The notes under the pieces were generated by a model. That model was not told the DNA's origin and did no database searches. It saw only the letters and a program-made list of their open reading frames with translations. This document shows, piece after piece, positions 52,043 through 63,941 of a stretch of 64,000 nt of DNA (position 1 is the stretch's first letter; each line of letters opens with the position of its first letter). Origin of the DNA: Hortaea werneckii (Eukaryota; Ascomycota; Dothideomycetes; Mycosphaerellales; Teratosphaeriaceae); the NCBI GenBank assembly GCA_037044905.1, contig JBAOKB010000083.1:29511-93510 (forward strand), written 5' to 3'. The translations under genes and the position numbers were made by a program.

Positions 52043-53761
52043 CTACTTCTTACTGCCACCTTCTCGTCTTCCCTTGACGAACCCAACAAGATTCTCGATA
52101 ACCCCCTCCAGTGCCTCCTTCTCCTTCACCCCTTCATCTTTTCTTAATAACCAATACTCGAGCACTTCAGTCGCGGTCTTGTTCAACACTTCCAGCGTGA
52201 AGACATGGTCTTTAAGCTCCGCATCGCTGTAGACAGAAAGCGCTTGTTCGGTTGTGGAGCAGAGGAGAGCGGCGGCATTGGTATCGAAGTCCGGCGGTGG
52301 CGCTGGGGCTTTGAGACCGGTGCCCGTGCGCTTGGGTTTGGGCGGTTTGGCTGCACCTTTGGAGTCTACAGATGTGGTGGACGAATTGATCCCGGCTTGG
52401 TCTTTCAGTCGGTCCAAAGCGGTCGATGCTCGAGGTGTGCCAGAGGGCAGGTTGATGTTGGGTAAAACCAATCGCTTCTGCTTCGAAGGCGGAAGGATCT
52501 CATCTAGATCGACGGGAACGCCGAGAGATACTAGGAACAGCCGTCTTATCCGCGACCGGGTCCAGTTGGGTGGCTGCATTGGCGGTGGTGAGACCAATTG
52601 TTGCCACAGCGAAAGCGAGCGGTCGGATAGGAAGGGAGAGGTTTTGGACGGGTCAATTGGCGGGAGATCTTTGATAGGCGTTACCGGCTCGGAGTTAGGA
52701 AACAGAGCATTGATGTAGGGCGCAATCGCTTCTTGCGTCTCCTCTTTGGTCAGGCCGGAGAGGTTGAGCGAGGGCTGTTCGAGGAGCAATGACGTCAGCT
52801 ACTGTCCGTTCCTTCCTCAAAAGGTAGGAGCCATGTAGCCCCGGATATGAAAAATAGCAGCTTACAAGACCAGCTAACGCATCTGAAGGCGCACTTTGTG
52901 ATATTGAAGGCTGTTGTTGCTGATCTGAAGCTAATGGTGTGCTGTCTGCTTCATCAAAATCACCAAAGTCTTCATCTTCACCCCCTTCATTGAACTCGTC
53001 GAAGTCGTCGCCGAATTCGCTTTCATCTCCAGCATCTTCTTGTGGCTGCTCTGTATCCGGTAGAGCTGCTTCCTCTCGGTCGGGCTCCTCAGAGTTTTCT
53101 GATTGCTTGCCTTCCCACATGCTCCTGAACCACTCCTGGCGTTGCTCCTCCCCATCAGGCTCATCTTGCTGAGACTCTAAAGGAGCTTCGTCTACCGTTT
53201 CGCTACGGAAAACAGTCAGCATCTCATGCTGACAAAACCCTAGCAAGCAACTCACCTACCCGGCACAGCCGCCTGGCTCGGCGGACTTCTGACGACTTCG
53301 TCTGGCTCTGCATCAGCCATTCTCATCTCATGCGCCTGCGTGCCCTCCACCTCGCCGTATGCTGGCTTGTCATCGACCCGCTCTACAACCGTCCTCGGCA
53401 CCGGCGTCCCTCCAGGCGTGCTTGGCCTCGAGCTCCCACTCGCATTGCTGATGCCTCTTGCTCTGCTTGCAGCGGTGCCTGATCGTGGCCTCTTGCCTTC
53501 AGGTACAACCTCCACCTCATCAGGCACAGCGTCTTGTGTACGCTGTTCATAGGCACTTGTCCCCGGGACTTCGCCGTGGGAGGCTTTGTCATCTACACGC
53601 TCGACACGGGTGACCGGGATGGCTGAGTCTAGAGCGTCATTGTTTAGATTGGGAGTACCTTCACTGGCGGAAGAGAAGTGGTCATCGCTTTCAGAGGCCG
53701 ACAGGTCATGGGCACCGGGATCTTGGGTCGAGATTTGGGGTGGATTGAGGGCGTCTGACAT
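52043..53761 (-). CDS. Laa2-like (DUF5102) clathrin/AP-1 accessory protein
   Basis: Three exons (53256..53761, 52866..53202, 52043..52774; introns 53 and 91 bp) give 524 residues. The yeast Laa2 family (DUF5102) binds Laa1 and helps AP-1 recruitment at the trans-Golgi network. The N-terminal part has two related motifs of about 30 residues, each starting ERVDDKxxxGEVxGT and ending DAxPDEV, at about residues 52-83 and 125-157. The central acidic part has FGDDFDEF (232-239) and DFGDFDE (247-253), like adaptin-ear-binding motifs. The C-terminal part begins PSLNLSGLTKEETQEAI, contains WTRSRIRRLFLVSLGVPVDLDEILPP and a helical end (LEVLNKTATEVLEYWLLRKDEG). Function at the TGN is inferred from the family. 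Confidence 0.78.
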
Positions 53762-54580
53762 TGTGGCGGAGAGTGGATGCAGTGGGACTTCGGTAGAGAG
53801 GGTGGGCTATCACACGGTGGACACCATGAGCGACCCTTTGGCAAGACAACAGTAAATGGATCGATGAGCTTCACCAATGACACCATCTGAAGGGGGCAGT
53901 GCAACAGCTTGCCTCACCATCGTGGTCTGGGCCTGGACGGGAGGCTCCGCCAGCTGGAGCGGATTGACGTAGACCTTTGCTGCCTGAGGTCTGCCAGATG
54001 GAAGTCGGACGCCGCGACCTCGACCCCACCAACTGTTGCCATTTCGGTGGTAGATGAGCCCTTGACCCCTCCAGACTTTGTTTGTACATGTGCTAAACTT
54101 GGGATGGTTGGAATAGCAACCAACGCACATGTCACCGTGATAGTGAACGCTCTTACACAGGGGCCAATTTTTTGTTCGAGCAACAAGTATAGTACGACAC
54201 TGCCATGTTAGTAACATATCTAGATAGAGACAGAAAGGTCTTCCTTCGCAGGCTCGGCCTCTTCGCTGTCGCGAAATCCAACGGCCGTCACGAGCTGTAC
54301 CGGCCCCGCACCTTCCTCTCATGTCCGAAGGGACGGAGTACCAAGTGGGGAGCAGAAAAGCGGTGACTGGCCGAGCTGGAGCTGTAGGAGATAAAATAAG
54401 CTCAGCCTGGTTGCAATGGTAAGATTTCGGAATAGCTGTCTTTTATCACCATCCATTAGATCCTCTTGCTTCTCTTCTGCTTTGACGTTCTCAGTCTGTC
54501 ACTTCCCAACTTGATTGGATCTTATGAGCAAGAGAAGAAATACCACATCCGAAGAAGAACAACCGAAGAAAGAAGCCAAG
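53762..54580. other. Divergent intergenic region Laa2-like / scytalone dehydratase
   Basis: 819 bp, no gene seen. An in-frame upstream ATG (54524) of the dehydratase falls here. Confidence 0.5.
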
Positions 54581-55233
54581 ATGGTTCTCGAGCCGGTAAA
54601 GCTGATCTCCTTTGAGGGTGAGTTCATAACTTCGCAACATTCTCGTCGTTGCGGCCAGCGTCAGACGTCAAATAGCTGCGCTGTTGAGGAGGCGACGAAG
54701 CAAAGCTGACTCAGTCTTCTGCAGACATGCAGGGATGCATGGCCGCCGCCTACGAATGGGCCGACAGCTACGACAGCAAGGACTGGGACCGCCTCAGCAA
54801 ATGCGTTGCCCCGACCCTCCGCATCGACTACCGTTCCTTCCTGAACAAGATCTGGGAGGCTATGCCTGCCGATGAGTTCATCAAGATGGCTTCGGACCCC
54901 AACGTCCTCGGCGACCCGACGCTGAAGACGCAGCACTTTATCGGTGGCACCAAGTGGGAGAAGGTTAGCGACGACGAGATCATCGGCTACCACCAGCTGC
55001 GTGTGCCGCACCAGAAATACACGGATGCGTCGATGAGCAAGGTCCTTGTCAAGGGTCATGCGCACAGCGCCAACACCCACTGGTACAAGAAAGTCAATGG
55101 TGTTTGGAAGTTCGCCGGTCTCTGCCCGGACATCAGATGGTTCGAGTACGATTTCGACAAGGTGTTCGCCAGTGGCCGCGACAGCTTCGGCGAGGAGGCA
55201 GCTCAGCAGGCGAGCGGTGTCCCGAAGTCTTAA
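54581..55233 (+). CDS. SCD1: Scytalone dehydratase (DHN-melanin pathway)
   Basis: Two exons (54581..54617 and 54725..55233; 107-bp intron) give 181 residues. The enzyme dehydrates scytalone to 1,3,8-trihydroxynaphthalene, and vermelone to 1,8-DHN, in fungal melanin synthesis. The join gives KLISFEDMQGCMAAAYEW. All active-site residues known from the rice-blast enzyme are present with the same spacing: Tyr28 and Asp29 (ADSYDSKDW), Tyr48 (RIDYRSF), His83 (TQHFIGG), His108 (RVPHQKY), and Ser127 and Asn129 (HAHSANTHW). The ATG at 54581 fits the family length. An in-frame ATG at 54524 would add 19 residues. It stands alone: no polyketide synthase, THN reductase or melanin regulator lies in the window. 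Confidence 0.95.
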
Positions 55234-56430
55234 ACGTGTCTTATTACTCGGGAGCATAGACGAATATGAATGATGTATGGACAATTTGCATAAACAGCAC
55301 CAAAGCAAGCAGGGAACTAGAGTAATCCGAGCACTTCGTGCAACCAAGGCCTCAATAATCTCTGCATATTGCTCTAGTTGCATTTTGGCTGTCACCAAGG
55401 AACAAGTGCGGTCTGGTTGATGATGATTTATTGTCTCTGAATGGCCATGCGAATGCTGGCGTGGGTTGCGCGAGAAGCCCAAGTGGCCTGTCAGCTCAGG
55501 TGTCATCTGCTAATGCTAAAAAAAGGTCGTGCGGATAGGTGCTTCTTCGCGTCTCCGACCGCAGGCAAGATCGGCAATTGCATTTCGTATCACATGTGAG
55601 CATACTTGTAGACGCCCTCTCCGCATTTCCCCATGCGTAATGGAGGTAAAGAGACAATCCGTTGAAGGTTCTGACCCACCCTCGAAGCCTATACAAGATG
55701 TATCGGGAAGACGCATGGGCGACATCCCGCGCCTCCCCAGCATCACTTACCACGCCTGATCATCTAATGCGCCTCTAAGAGACTACGTGATGGCAGGCCG
55801 GGTTGTACCCATGAAGGAGTCGGCCGGCTTTTGAAGGATAGTCTGCCCATTCGTCAATGCATTCATGGAAGCGTGGGCCGTGCAGACAGACTGGCGCGTC
55901 GCTGGCCAATCAATCCATGCGCGCGGGGAAGGCACACTTCGCAGGACCTGCTACTCCTCCCACGGCCAACCTCCGTTCCACTCGACCACCCTCTCTTCGC
56001 GCTCACGATGCACATTTCCAATAGTGAGGTACACAACGCCGGTAAGCCACCTGCTGTGTTCGCTCTTAGCATGGCCCCCACCATCGTGAAGCGAGCGAGC
56101 AAGTCTGGTTCTCCAAAAGCATAAAACTACTCGCGCCCAGTCAGGCTACGAGCCTTCTCTTTCTTCCCGCTCCAGCAAGCCCGTCAATACTCACAAGAGC
56201 TGTTTTCTAGTTTTTTATCCTTTTTATTTTCGTTATTTCCTCGTTCAAGGCCTGGTGCCGTCGTTCCATACTACCACTCACTAATAATTGCCCATTCACG
56301 CTCACAACAATAAATCAAAAAATCACCATTCTTGTCGCTGGTCGACTTTAACCCGCTAGTAATCAGCTCTTCTTGCTCGAAGCACGATATTTCATATTCC
56401 CAGCCAAAAGACAATCATCAGATCACCACA
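55234..56430. other. Intergenic, no gene seen
   Basis: Probable 3' UTR of scytalone dehydratase and the promoter and long leader of the CBM48 gene (pyrimidine-rich 56150-56420). Confidence 0.5.
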
Positions 56431-57225
56431 ATGGCCGCCATCCAGCTCAACTTCACCCTCCGTACATCCGCCAACTGCAAGACCGTCCACTTGCTCGGCT
56501 CATGGGACAACTACAACGGCCAGCTCCCGCTTTCCAAGGACTCCAGCAAGACCGGTGGCTGGAAGGGTACCTTCCGCTTCCAGGGCAGCACTTTGAAGCA
56601 GGGCCAACGCTACTGGTACTACTACATCATTGACGGCTACCACGTCTCCCACGACCCAGCCCGCGAGTCCGTCACCGAGCCCACCACTGGCCGCAAGCTC
56701 AACGTCCTCAACATCCCGGCTGCTGCCAAGACTGCTGAGGCTGCCCCGACAAAGTCCTCTCGCCACTCTCGCCGTGTCTCTGCTGCCGTTCCCAATGGCC
56801 GCTCGCTTTCACCCTCGCAGATCAAGAGCCCAAAGCCAATGCGCCCCACCGAGACCTCCCAAATCCGCGGCGAGGCTTTCGCGCACGCCACCGTCGAGCA
56901 GCTCACCCGCAAGTTCGCGACGGCAGAGCTCTCCGACGACTCTTCTTCCGAGGAGGACGACAGCGAGGACGACAGCGACGTCGAGTCCGATGTCCCATCC
57001 CTCAGCTCCCGCAGCAGCAACAGCTCGACCCCATCCTCCGTCAGCTCGACCTCCTCCTGCTGCACGTGCGAGCGCTACGGCATCACTCGCGCCGGCTCCC
57101 GCGTCAAGCTCGACTGCGGTGGCTCCCGCTGCGGCTACTCCGACTCCTCTGAGTGCTCTTCCGACTCCGAGGAGGAGGTCTGCACCCGCTCTGCCCGCCG
57201 CCACGGCATTGTCGTCCGCAAGTAA
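56431..57225 (+). CDS. CBM48/AMPK-beta-type glycogen-binding domain protein
   Basis: Single exon, 264 residues from ATG 56431. Residues 3-95 form an AMPK-beta-like E-set/CBM48 domain: IQLNFTLRTSANCKTVHLLGSWDNYNG, then GGWKGTFRF, then YWYYYIIDGYHVSHDP, with the Trp and Tyr residues that stack on glucose chains. A linker rich in Lys, Ser and Pro follows, then a very acidic Ser/Asp/Glu tract (about 170-190), a Ser run, and a Cys-rich end (SSCCTCERYG ... CGGSRCGYSDSSEC ... EEVCT) ending RHGIVVRK. No kinase-beta C-terminal ASC domain, so it is not a regular AMPK beta subunit. The Cys cluster could bind zinc or form disulfides. Possible roles are glycogen-associated scaffold or regulator; this is inferred. 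Confidence 0.8.
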   Translation: MAAIQLNFTLRTSANCKTVHLLGSWDNYNGQLPLSKDSSKTGGWKGTFRFQGSTLKQGQRYWYYYIIDGYHVSHDPARESVTEPTTGRKLNVLNIPAAAKTAEAAPTKSSRHSRRVSAAVPNGRSLSPSQIKSPKPMRPTETSQIRGEAFAHATVEQLTRKFATAELSDDSSSEEDDSEDDSDVESDVPSLSSRSSNSSTPSSVSSTSSCCTCERYGITRAGSRVKLDCGGSRCGYSDSSECSSDSEEEVCTRSARRHGIVVRK

Positions 57226-60200
57226 ATGGACACGACACAGGACGTCAGCCGCTTCGGCCGCTCACGCACACATGAACCCGACCAAGACTTCTTGCATGAG
57301 ACACGACAATCATGAAATGTACATACGAGGCATGGACGCCATCACGATCGTTTCCGCCTACCTACTTTGGCTTCTCCTTCGGACGGCCACGAGCGCACTG
57401 TCGGTATCAGCTGGTCTGGTACCGGAAAAGCGCTGGGTGCGCCGCTCCAATTTCTTCGCTCGCCGCACTAGGCGGCTAATACCTGGCAATACTACTGCAC
57501 TTCGCGGCTACGTAGCGCGGAGCATCACGCAGTTCATCACGCGACAGATGGTACGCGTGTGGGGAGGGTTGAGGTGTGGATAAAGGGGGGGACACGGAGT
57601 CTAGGATGAGGAAGAGGCTCGTCCAGCCCCCCGCCCGTTGGTTGCTTGGGGAGTTGGGTAGGTGGGTTATGCATGGAACAGCAGGCTACCCGTTGCTGCT
57701 AGATAGTTTTCGATGAAATGTAATGCCCCCTGTCCACTCCCAGAATCGTGCTTTCATCTTTTCTTTTGACTTTCTCACTGTTCCTGTGCATTCGCATCGG
57801 TCCCGTCATTCCCCCCGCGCTTTTGAGAGCTTAGGATCGTGGATCGCGTAGTCCGGCTCCATTAGGAAGTCCCAGCTGTGCCGGCGCTCACGCCATCTTT
57901 TCGAACGGGGACCACTGAACATCCTTTTCCGCGAACCGCCCTTCGCATTTCTTGCGCACGGCAGGAAAGCTGTCCCGAAGAAGCTGTATTCGGACACGAT
58001 CATAATTGGGGGTTTGAGGGAGATAAGAGCTCCAGTCCATTCTACCCATCCATTTCCTTCTCGTTATTCCCTCTTGGCAGCAAGCCATTCCGCACCGGCT
58101 CTTCGTCTCCTGACGCGAAGTCATTCGGCCGCCGGGGAAGAGGATGTCCCGCCAGCTTGCCGGCCTACGTGATGCTTTCCCATCCTTCTATGCGCCGTAT
58201 GGAACGCGCACGAAGTCCAGAGGAAGAGTGGTATATGGCGTGAGGAAATTCAGGTGGGAGAAAATTGCTTATGATCACTAGCTTCGAGCGAGCGACGATA
58301 GAGGTTGAACCTCTCCAACCAATGACCGCTAAACCGGATGGAAGGTGATGACATTTGTTTTCCCCCCCCTTACTAATTCCCACGACCGGCCCCGAGAAGG
58401 ATTCAGGGAAAATCTGGCTGAATTGTGCATGTGTGTGCTGTTAGTAACAAAACGTCAGAGACAAGACCTCTCTGAAAATCACTCCTGGTCAGCTTGGTTT
58501 CGACCGGACCGTGAACCTTATTCTTCCTCCCTGGGCCGTCGACCCGATGGTAAGTAGTAACGATGAAGCAGAAAGAGGAGAAAGAAGGAAGGATGATCGA
58601 ACGATTGCGGAATCCCGCTCTTCCCCGTTGAGGGATCGAGTACAGGGAATGGTCGTATCGGTAGTTGTCTACCTCACCCCTCAGTGACAGATCTTTGCAT
58701 TACCTACTACCTCGATCAAAGAAGGGCGGGGGGGGGGCTGTGAGGCAAATATCGGACGATTGCGATCCGGTTGCAGCGAAAAGCGGCCAGGCGTCGGTCG
58801 GGAACCAGAGACACAGCGCAACTGGAGGATTGTACGCTACAAAACTTCTTCGGGGGGAGCAGTTCATGGAAATTCGGATCATGATCGTCCAAGTAGATCA
58901 ATAGCTATGTCTACCAATTTTCACTCTAACACCACCTCACATCCCATGCTTTCGAAGCAGATAAAACGGTCTCCTCGCTCCGACCATCCTAGCAACGCTA
59001 GGTTAGTAAGGAAGCGATGACAGCTACCTCATGCGAACTAGAACCAGGGACCAGATACGTTTCCTGTCAGCTTCTTTCCCCAGGAACCGGGGTCCCCCCA
59101 GTCCGCGTTGATCTGCCGTGCGTGCGTGTGGGGGTGGGCGGGTGTAGGTCTCTTTAGTGGAGCGAGCGCCGTTTGTCGAACTACCCTCAAAGGGGACTGT
59201 GCCGAGCCGATGGGTTTGCTGATCAAGCGAATGAGATTGTCCTTCCTAGGTTTTCTAGAGAAGCTGTCCACTTCGACGGTCGTCACCACTATTCCCGCCG
59301 TCGTCATTGGAATTCACTTGCAGAGGTGATTGAGCAGCGACATGTGGCTTCGAATCGCTATAATGATGGTGGTGGTGTTGGGCGTGACGATTCGTCCCTT
59401 TCATCCTTTTCTCTGTCGAATGGATCCGTCCAATCTTGCTTCAATTGAATTGGATAAATGGTGGAGCCCAGGAGTTGTCTGGGTATCTTGACATTGCACC
59501 CACGTGATGACTAGCGCGTTGCGGTAGCGCAGCGCAGCGATGGCGTGAATGTTGATCGCAGGCGTATCCCACAAGGACCGTCTTCTCTTGGATACCATGT
59601 CCGCGTTGTCCTCGTGCTGCGCAAGGGTCGATGGAATGGCGGTAGTATAGGCAACGACAGACCGAATATCTTTCGACTACCTGGATGCACATTTTGATTG
59701 CAACTCCCTAGGTGTATTTCAATATCGTGGTTGGTAGTTTGATCCTGATAGATGCGTTGCAGTGCCTTTGTCGAGGCAACGGATTTGATTTTTCGGAAAT
59801 TGATGTGAATGCGTTTGGGAGGTGTCGCCACACATTTTATATCACTGTCCTGTTGCTACCCGCGTAAGAACGAAGAAGGCCGCTGGGAAAAATAGTCAGA
59901 GCGACTTACATGCATCGCGTGAGCAGTGAAATATGTAGCTGAATCGAGAAATGTCCTCGTTCTGGCAGTCTATAGGCCGTAGAGGGTTGCAAAGGATGTC
60001 TTGTCACGATAGCGAGGGCTGGCCGCGACGATGCGACCTGGTTATGGTAGGGGGCGAGAAACGGCATAGTGTCAACAGGCGACGCCGAAGGTAGCAAGGC
60101 TAGCCGTGATTACTGTGTCGGTAGGCGTGCCGAATGATGAAAGGCACATCAGCCTCGCAGAGGAAGGGCCTTAGCTGGGTGCCCAGCACCTGGGAACAGC

Positions 60201-61414
60201 ATCTGAGATTCGCGGGAGGAAGTGCATGGTCTGACAGACTAGTGGAATAGAATTTGCTCTCGGCTGCAAGAGGAGCAACAGCTGTTGGTTCGAATATGGG
60301 ACAGCCATGGTTGCAACGCGAGCCTATTGGCTTGCTGGTGTGGTGAGTGAGTTTGAGGATTGTAGCGGCGGTGTCCCAAACATATGACCATCCCGGAGGA
60401 CCACGAGGCGATCTACAGCGGCGCGGCATAACGCACTTGCAGTCATATTCGAGAAGACTCTTTCTTCCGTCAGCATTCGACAGGCGTGGCGTTCACGTCA
60501 CCGGACGTAAGAAGGGCGGTAGGGGGCGCCGCAATACACCGTCAAATGACGTCGCGACCTGATGCTGCTCGTATTGTATATTGGGTTTTCCCGAGACATA
60601 GTTTGCTGTCAAGTCACGACCCGTCAGCGACATGCAGCATATGCTCGCTTGTATGTATACTAAAACTTATGGTTGTTTTGGGTGTCACGAATGGGAAAGA
60701 CGAGAGGCACATGACTGCACATCGGGAAGTAGTGCACGAGCCAGTCCGCGCTGAAAAATGCCGGCAATGGTTCCCCTTGTGGAGCGCAAGGTGACAGCAG
60801 AGCCAAATTCGCGTTCGCTTATTGGACTGCGCCTCATTTTATATCCAAAATTACGACTTCACCTACGTGCGAGCGAGACCGGCACTGAGCGCTCCATCCC
60901 TAGTTCAATTTCGTCACAGTTCCTACGAAGGACGGGCGGACGTTTTGGAGAGTGTAGTAGCCTTCCTGGACACCACACAAACATGCGTTGCCTGCCTCTC
61001 CTTAGGCGACTGTCACAGGCTGCTCCATCAGAGGCACGACGTGAACCGGTCTAAGCCGAATCAGAGCTGTTGGACCCGAACCCGAAAGCCCAAAGACTCG
61101 GCTAACGCTGTCGCTAACCACATGTACCGTCGGCTGATAGACCCTAAACACCTCTCCGACAGGAACGGTAACATTGTAGCATCGTAATCTACTTGAGAAA
61201 CCACCGACGGCCTAGATACCTCACCGGCCGAAGACAAGAAGTGGTATCCGTCACGATGCCCTCTTATCAAGCTGTACATGCATCACCACACCAACCAAAG
61301 AAAGCCCCTGTCTTGTTTGGAATTCTTCGCATGAGCAGTATACAGACACTTCAGTTGTGTCACTCTAATCATCCCTATCGTTGGGCATTATCCGCACATC
61401 TTTCCCGTCTCCCA
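57226..61414. other. Gene-free stretch of 4.2 kb
   Basis: The longest stretch without an accepted gene. Open frames are short and random on both strands. A 10-base G run lies at 58728-58737. No transposon terminal repeats, target duplications or coding remnants of transposases were recognised. It probably holds the 3' UTR of the CBM48 gene, non-coding DNA and the 3' side of the regulator gene. Confidence 0.5.
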
Positions 61415-63941
61415 TCAAGAAGGGGCCTTCATGAACCAGTCTGAATCAGCGTCCATCATAAAATTCGTAATGTTGAACTCATTATTAGGATTCCCATCGA
61501 TCGGGTGATGGCCACTGGCATTGGAATCCCCGTTGAGGTTGTCAGGAGCAAGACTCGTGTCTCCGGGAGCCGCCATCGGCAATCGCGGCATGTTGAAGAA
61601 ATCGAAAACGTCGAGATACTCCAGCTCATTCGGCGCCGGTGTACGAGCAGGTGTCACTGTGTTAATTTTGAAATACTGCCGCGGCTGGCGCGAGATCAGA
61701 AAATCAAGATCATAGGCGTTGCGTCTCATGTCGGCCAGGATGCGGACATTGGAAGGTGTCTCACGGACCCCATTCACACCGACCGGTGCTTGTTCAGACT
61801 CTGCGTATTCCTCCAGCACGCGCGTCAGCAGGGTGGCGTATCGCTCGGCCACCTTCCAATACACGCCCATCTCCCTCAGAGTCTCCACTAGTGGATGGAT
61901 CGCTGGGTTGACTTGGTGATCTATCGTCGATCCGTGGACCAGTAGAAGTCTCGCCGCCACCCAAAGGCTGAATGCGAAGGGCGGCCCAAGTTTGGTCAGC
62001 ATGCTGTTGTTTCGAACATAGTTACATAGGGCGCAAATATCCTCGACGGCTGTGTGACACCGCTGGCTGGCGCTGAAAGATGGCGTGAATATAGGGCTCC
62101 GCGTCGTTGGATATGCAGCTGAAGAGTGCAGACGTATGACCGCGCTGTATCCCGCTTACGTTAGCTTACTCTTAGTTCGCTGGAGTCCAACCCGTAGCTT
62201 TATGCATCTCGACGTCAAACCTAACAGGTGCCGTAAAGTACCTTGCATAGCTTGACATTTGACCAGATGATCGCGCATAAGCTGCACTTGTTTCTGGTAG
62301 AGTGGGGGTTAACTTACGTATGATATGTGACGTGAAGCATAATCCAGATGCAATTGACAATCTTATTCCCGCCATTCGGATTGAAAAGTCTGCTCATGTT
62401 CCCATACTCACCCGGGAGGCTGAACTTCCAATTGTTTAATTTAGTGTCCAGCTGTCTGTATTCTTGTTGCCACTGCTCAACGTCTGAGAGGGCCCCAATA
62501 TCGACCGGCTTCTTCAAGAAGCGATGGATCTCACTCAAGATACCGAGGACTTCAATGTAATAGGAGAAGCTGCCCAGGTTTTCCGGCTTGTTGAGTGAAT
62601 AGTTGGTCCGTTCGTTTGCGGGATTAGAGAACCAGCGTGTTTCTACCGGTTGGTTGCGAGCGAAGAGGTCGTCGCGGCAGGGTAGCTTTCGGTCTACTTC
62701 CTTGTCGTCAAGTGCGAATTCGAAAGCAGTCGAAATGGTCGCATAGCGATCAAGCAAGTAGACCATCCAGAACAGACGCCGCCGGCTCTCGTCTTCGATG
62801 AAAGACTTCGCTTCAGGCAACACCATGGCACGCAATGTGTAGATTGATGGATAGAGAGGAGACACAGAAGCGGACGTTGTCTCGACAGCCAGCCCTAATT
62901 GCACTACGCTTCTTGTAATCAAAGCCAGCAAATTCCATCCCGGCGGTCCATTTGAGTTGCCAACAATGTCCAGCGCGAGAATCACCAGGGCTTGAAGAGC
63001 TTTGACAGAGCTGTTCTCGAGACCATACAACAGGACCTTCTGTTTTGAGATCGAGTGGTAGCGCTCACGGGCATGCTCACTGAGCCGGGGATCTGTGGAG
63101 AAACGAAGAGTCGTCGCCACGATTGCATGTAGAAGGATGCGATCTGCTTCCTCAAGCGAACCAGGTCCGAAAAGTGAGTCCAGAGTGGATCGACGATGTA
63201 GAATTGGACACCATGTATTGATGTGTTTGAAGAAGAGATCAGTGAGAGCGTAGAGCAAGTCATATGGAGGGAAGTCCTGATCCTGTGCAACGGCATTGTT
63301 CCCATCAGGAGAAGTCATACTTGGATGACCGGAGTTCATTATGTTTAAGCTCGGGCTCTCAAGTGGTGGATTGGTGGCTGCGTAGACATCGGCGCCTGTC
63401 GTAGCGCCGGGCAATACTCCGAAGGATGAATCGTGAGATGCCCGATGTTGATGATGCGATTGCTGTTGATGGAGCTCGCTTCTATACCTGGCAGGATTAG
63501 GGTACATGTTAGGGGCTTGCATATTCGGTGTCTGCATGAATAGAGCGGTCTCCGCGTGGGGAATATGATGCGTCTGCTGTCCTGCCGGGGACGCAGCTGC
63601 TCCTGGTTGCGCCTGAACGTTTGGAAGAACGTTGGCCAGCTGTTGCAAGACATGTTGCTGGGTCTGAAGTACGCCTTCGAGTTTATCTGACGTCCCATGG
63701 CTTAGCGAGTAGCTCCCTCGGGACAATCGGCGTAGAGGCATAGCTGGCAGGATCACGTCCGGGCCATACAAGGATGCATAGAGAGCGGAGACCTTGGTAA
63801 AGGTGGAAACATACCGAGTCTTGCCTCTAGCTCGCGACCATACCCGGCGCGTAGCCCAGGCTTTTTACGCTCTTTGTATTCGCAGAGCTGTCCATTGCGG
63901 ACGCACCACCCACACTGAGGCTGCCCTCGGTCACATTTGAC
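61415..63941 (-). CDS. Zn2Cys6 fungal transcription factor (5' end outside window)
   Basis: The minus-strand exons inside the window are 63815..63941, 62318..63686 and 61415..62144 (introns 128 and 173 bp). The first gives the second half of a Zn2Cys6 zinc cluster: KCDRGQPQCGWCVRNGQLCEY, then KKPGLRAGYGRELEARL, which the next join extends to DKLEGVLQTQQHVLQQL, a linker and coiled-coil dimer region. The preceding sequence to base 64000 reads GTAAGA..TAG, a 59-bp intron, so the first half (CxxC) lies just outside. The large middle part is the fungal-specific regulatory domain (IVATTLRFSTDPRL, SRRRLFWMVYLLDRYATI, LHVTYHTAVIRLHS). 742 codons including the stop are visible. Binding site and targets are unknown. 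Confidence 0.9.

Noticed and set aside
59511..59831. 106-codon minus-strand frame
   Set aside because: Starts with a somewhat protein-like segment but soon becomes random and has no neighbour exon that extends it.
60240..60330. Possible tRNA B-box-like GGTTCGAATAT
   Set aside because: No matching A box, acceptor stem or anticodon arm could be folded by eye around it.
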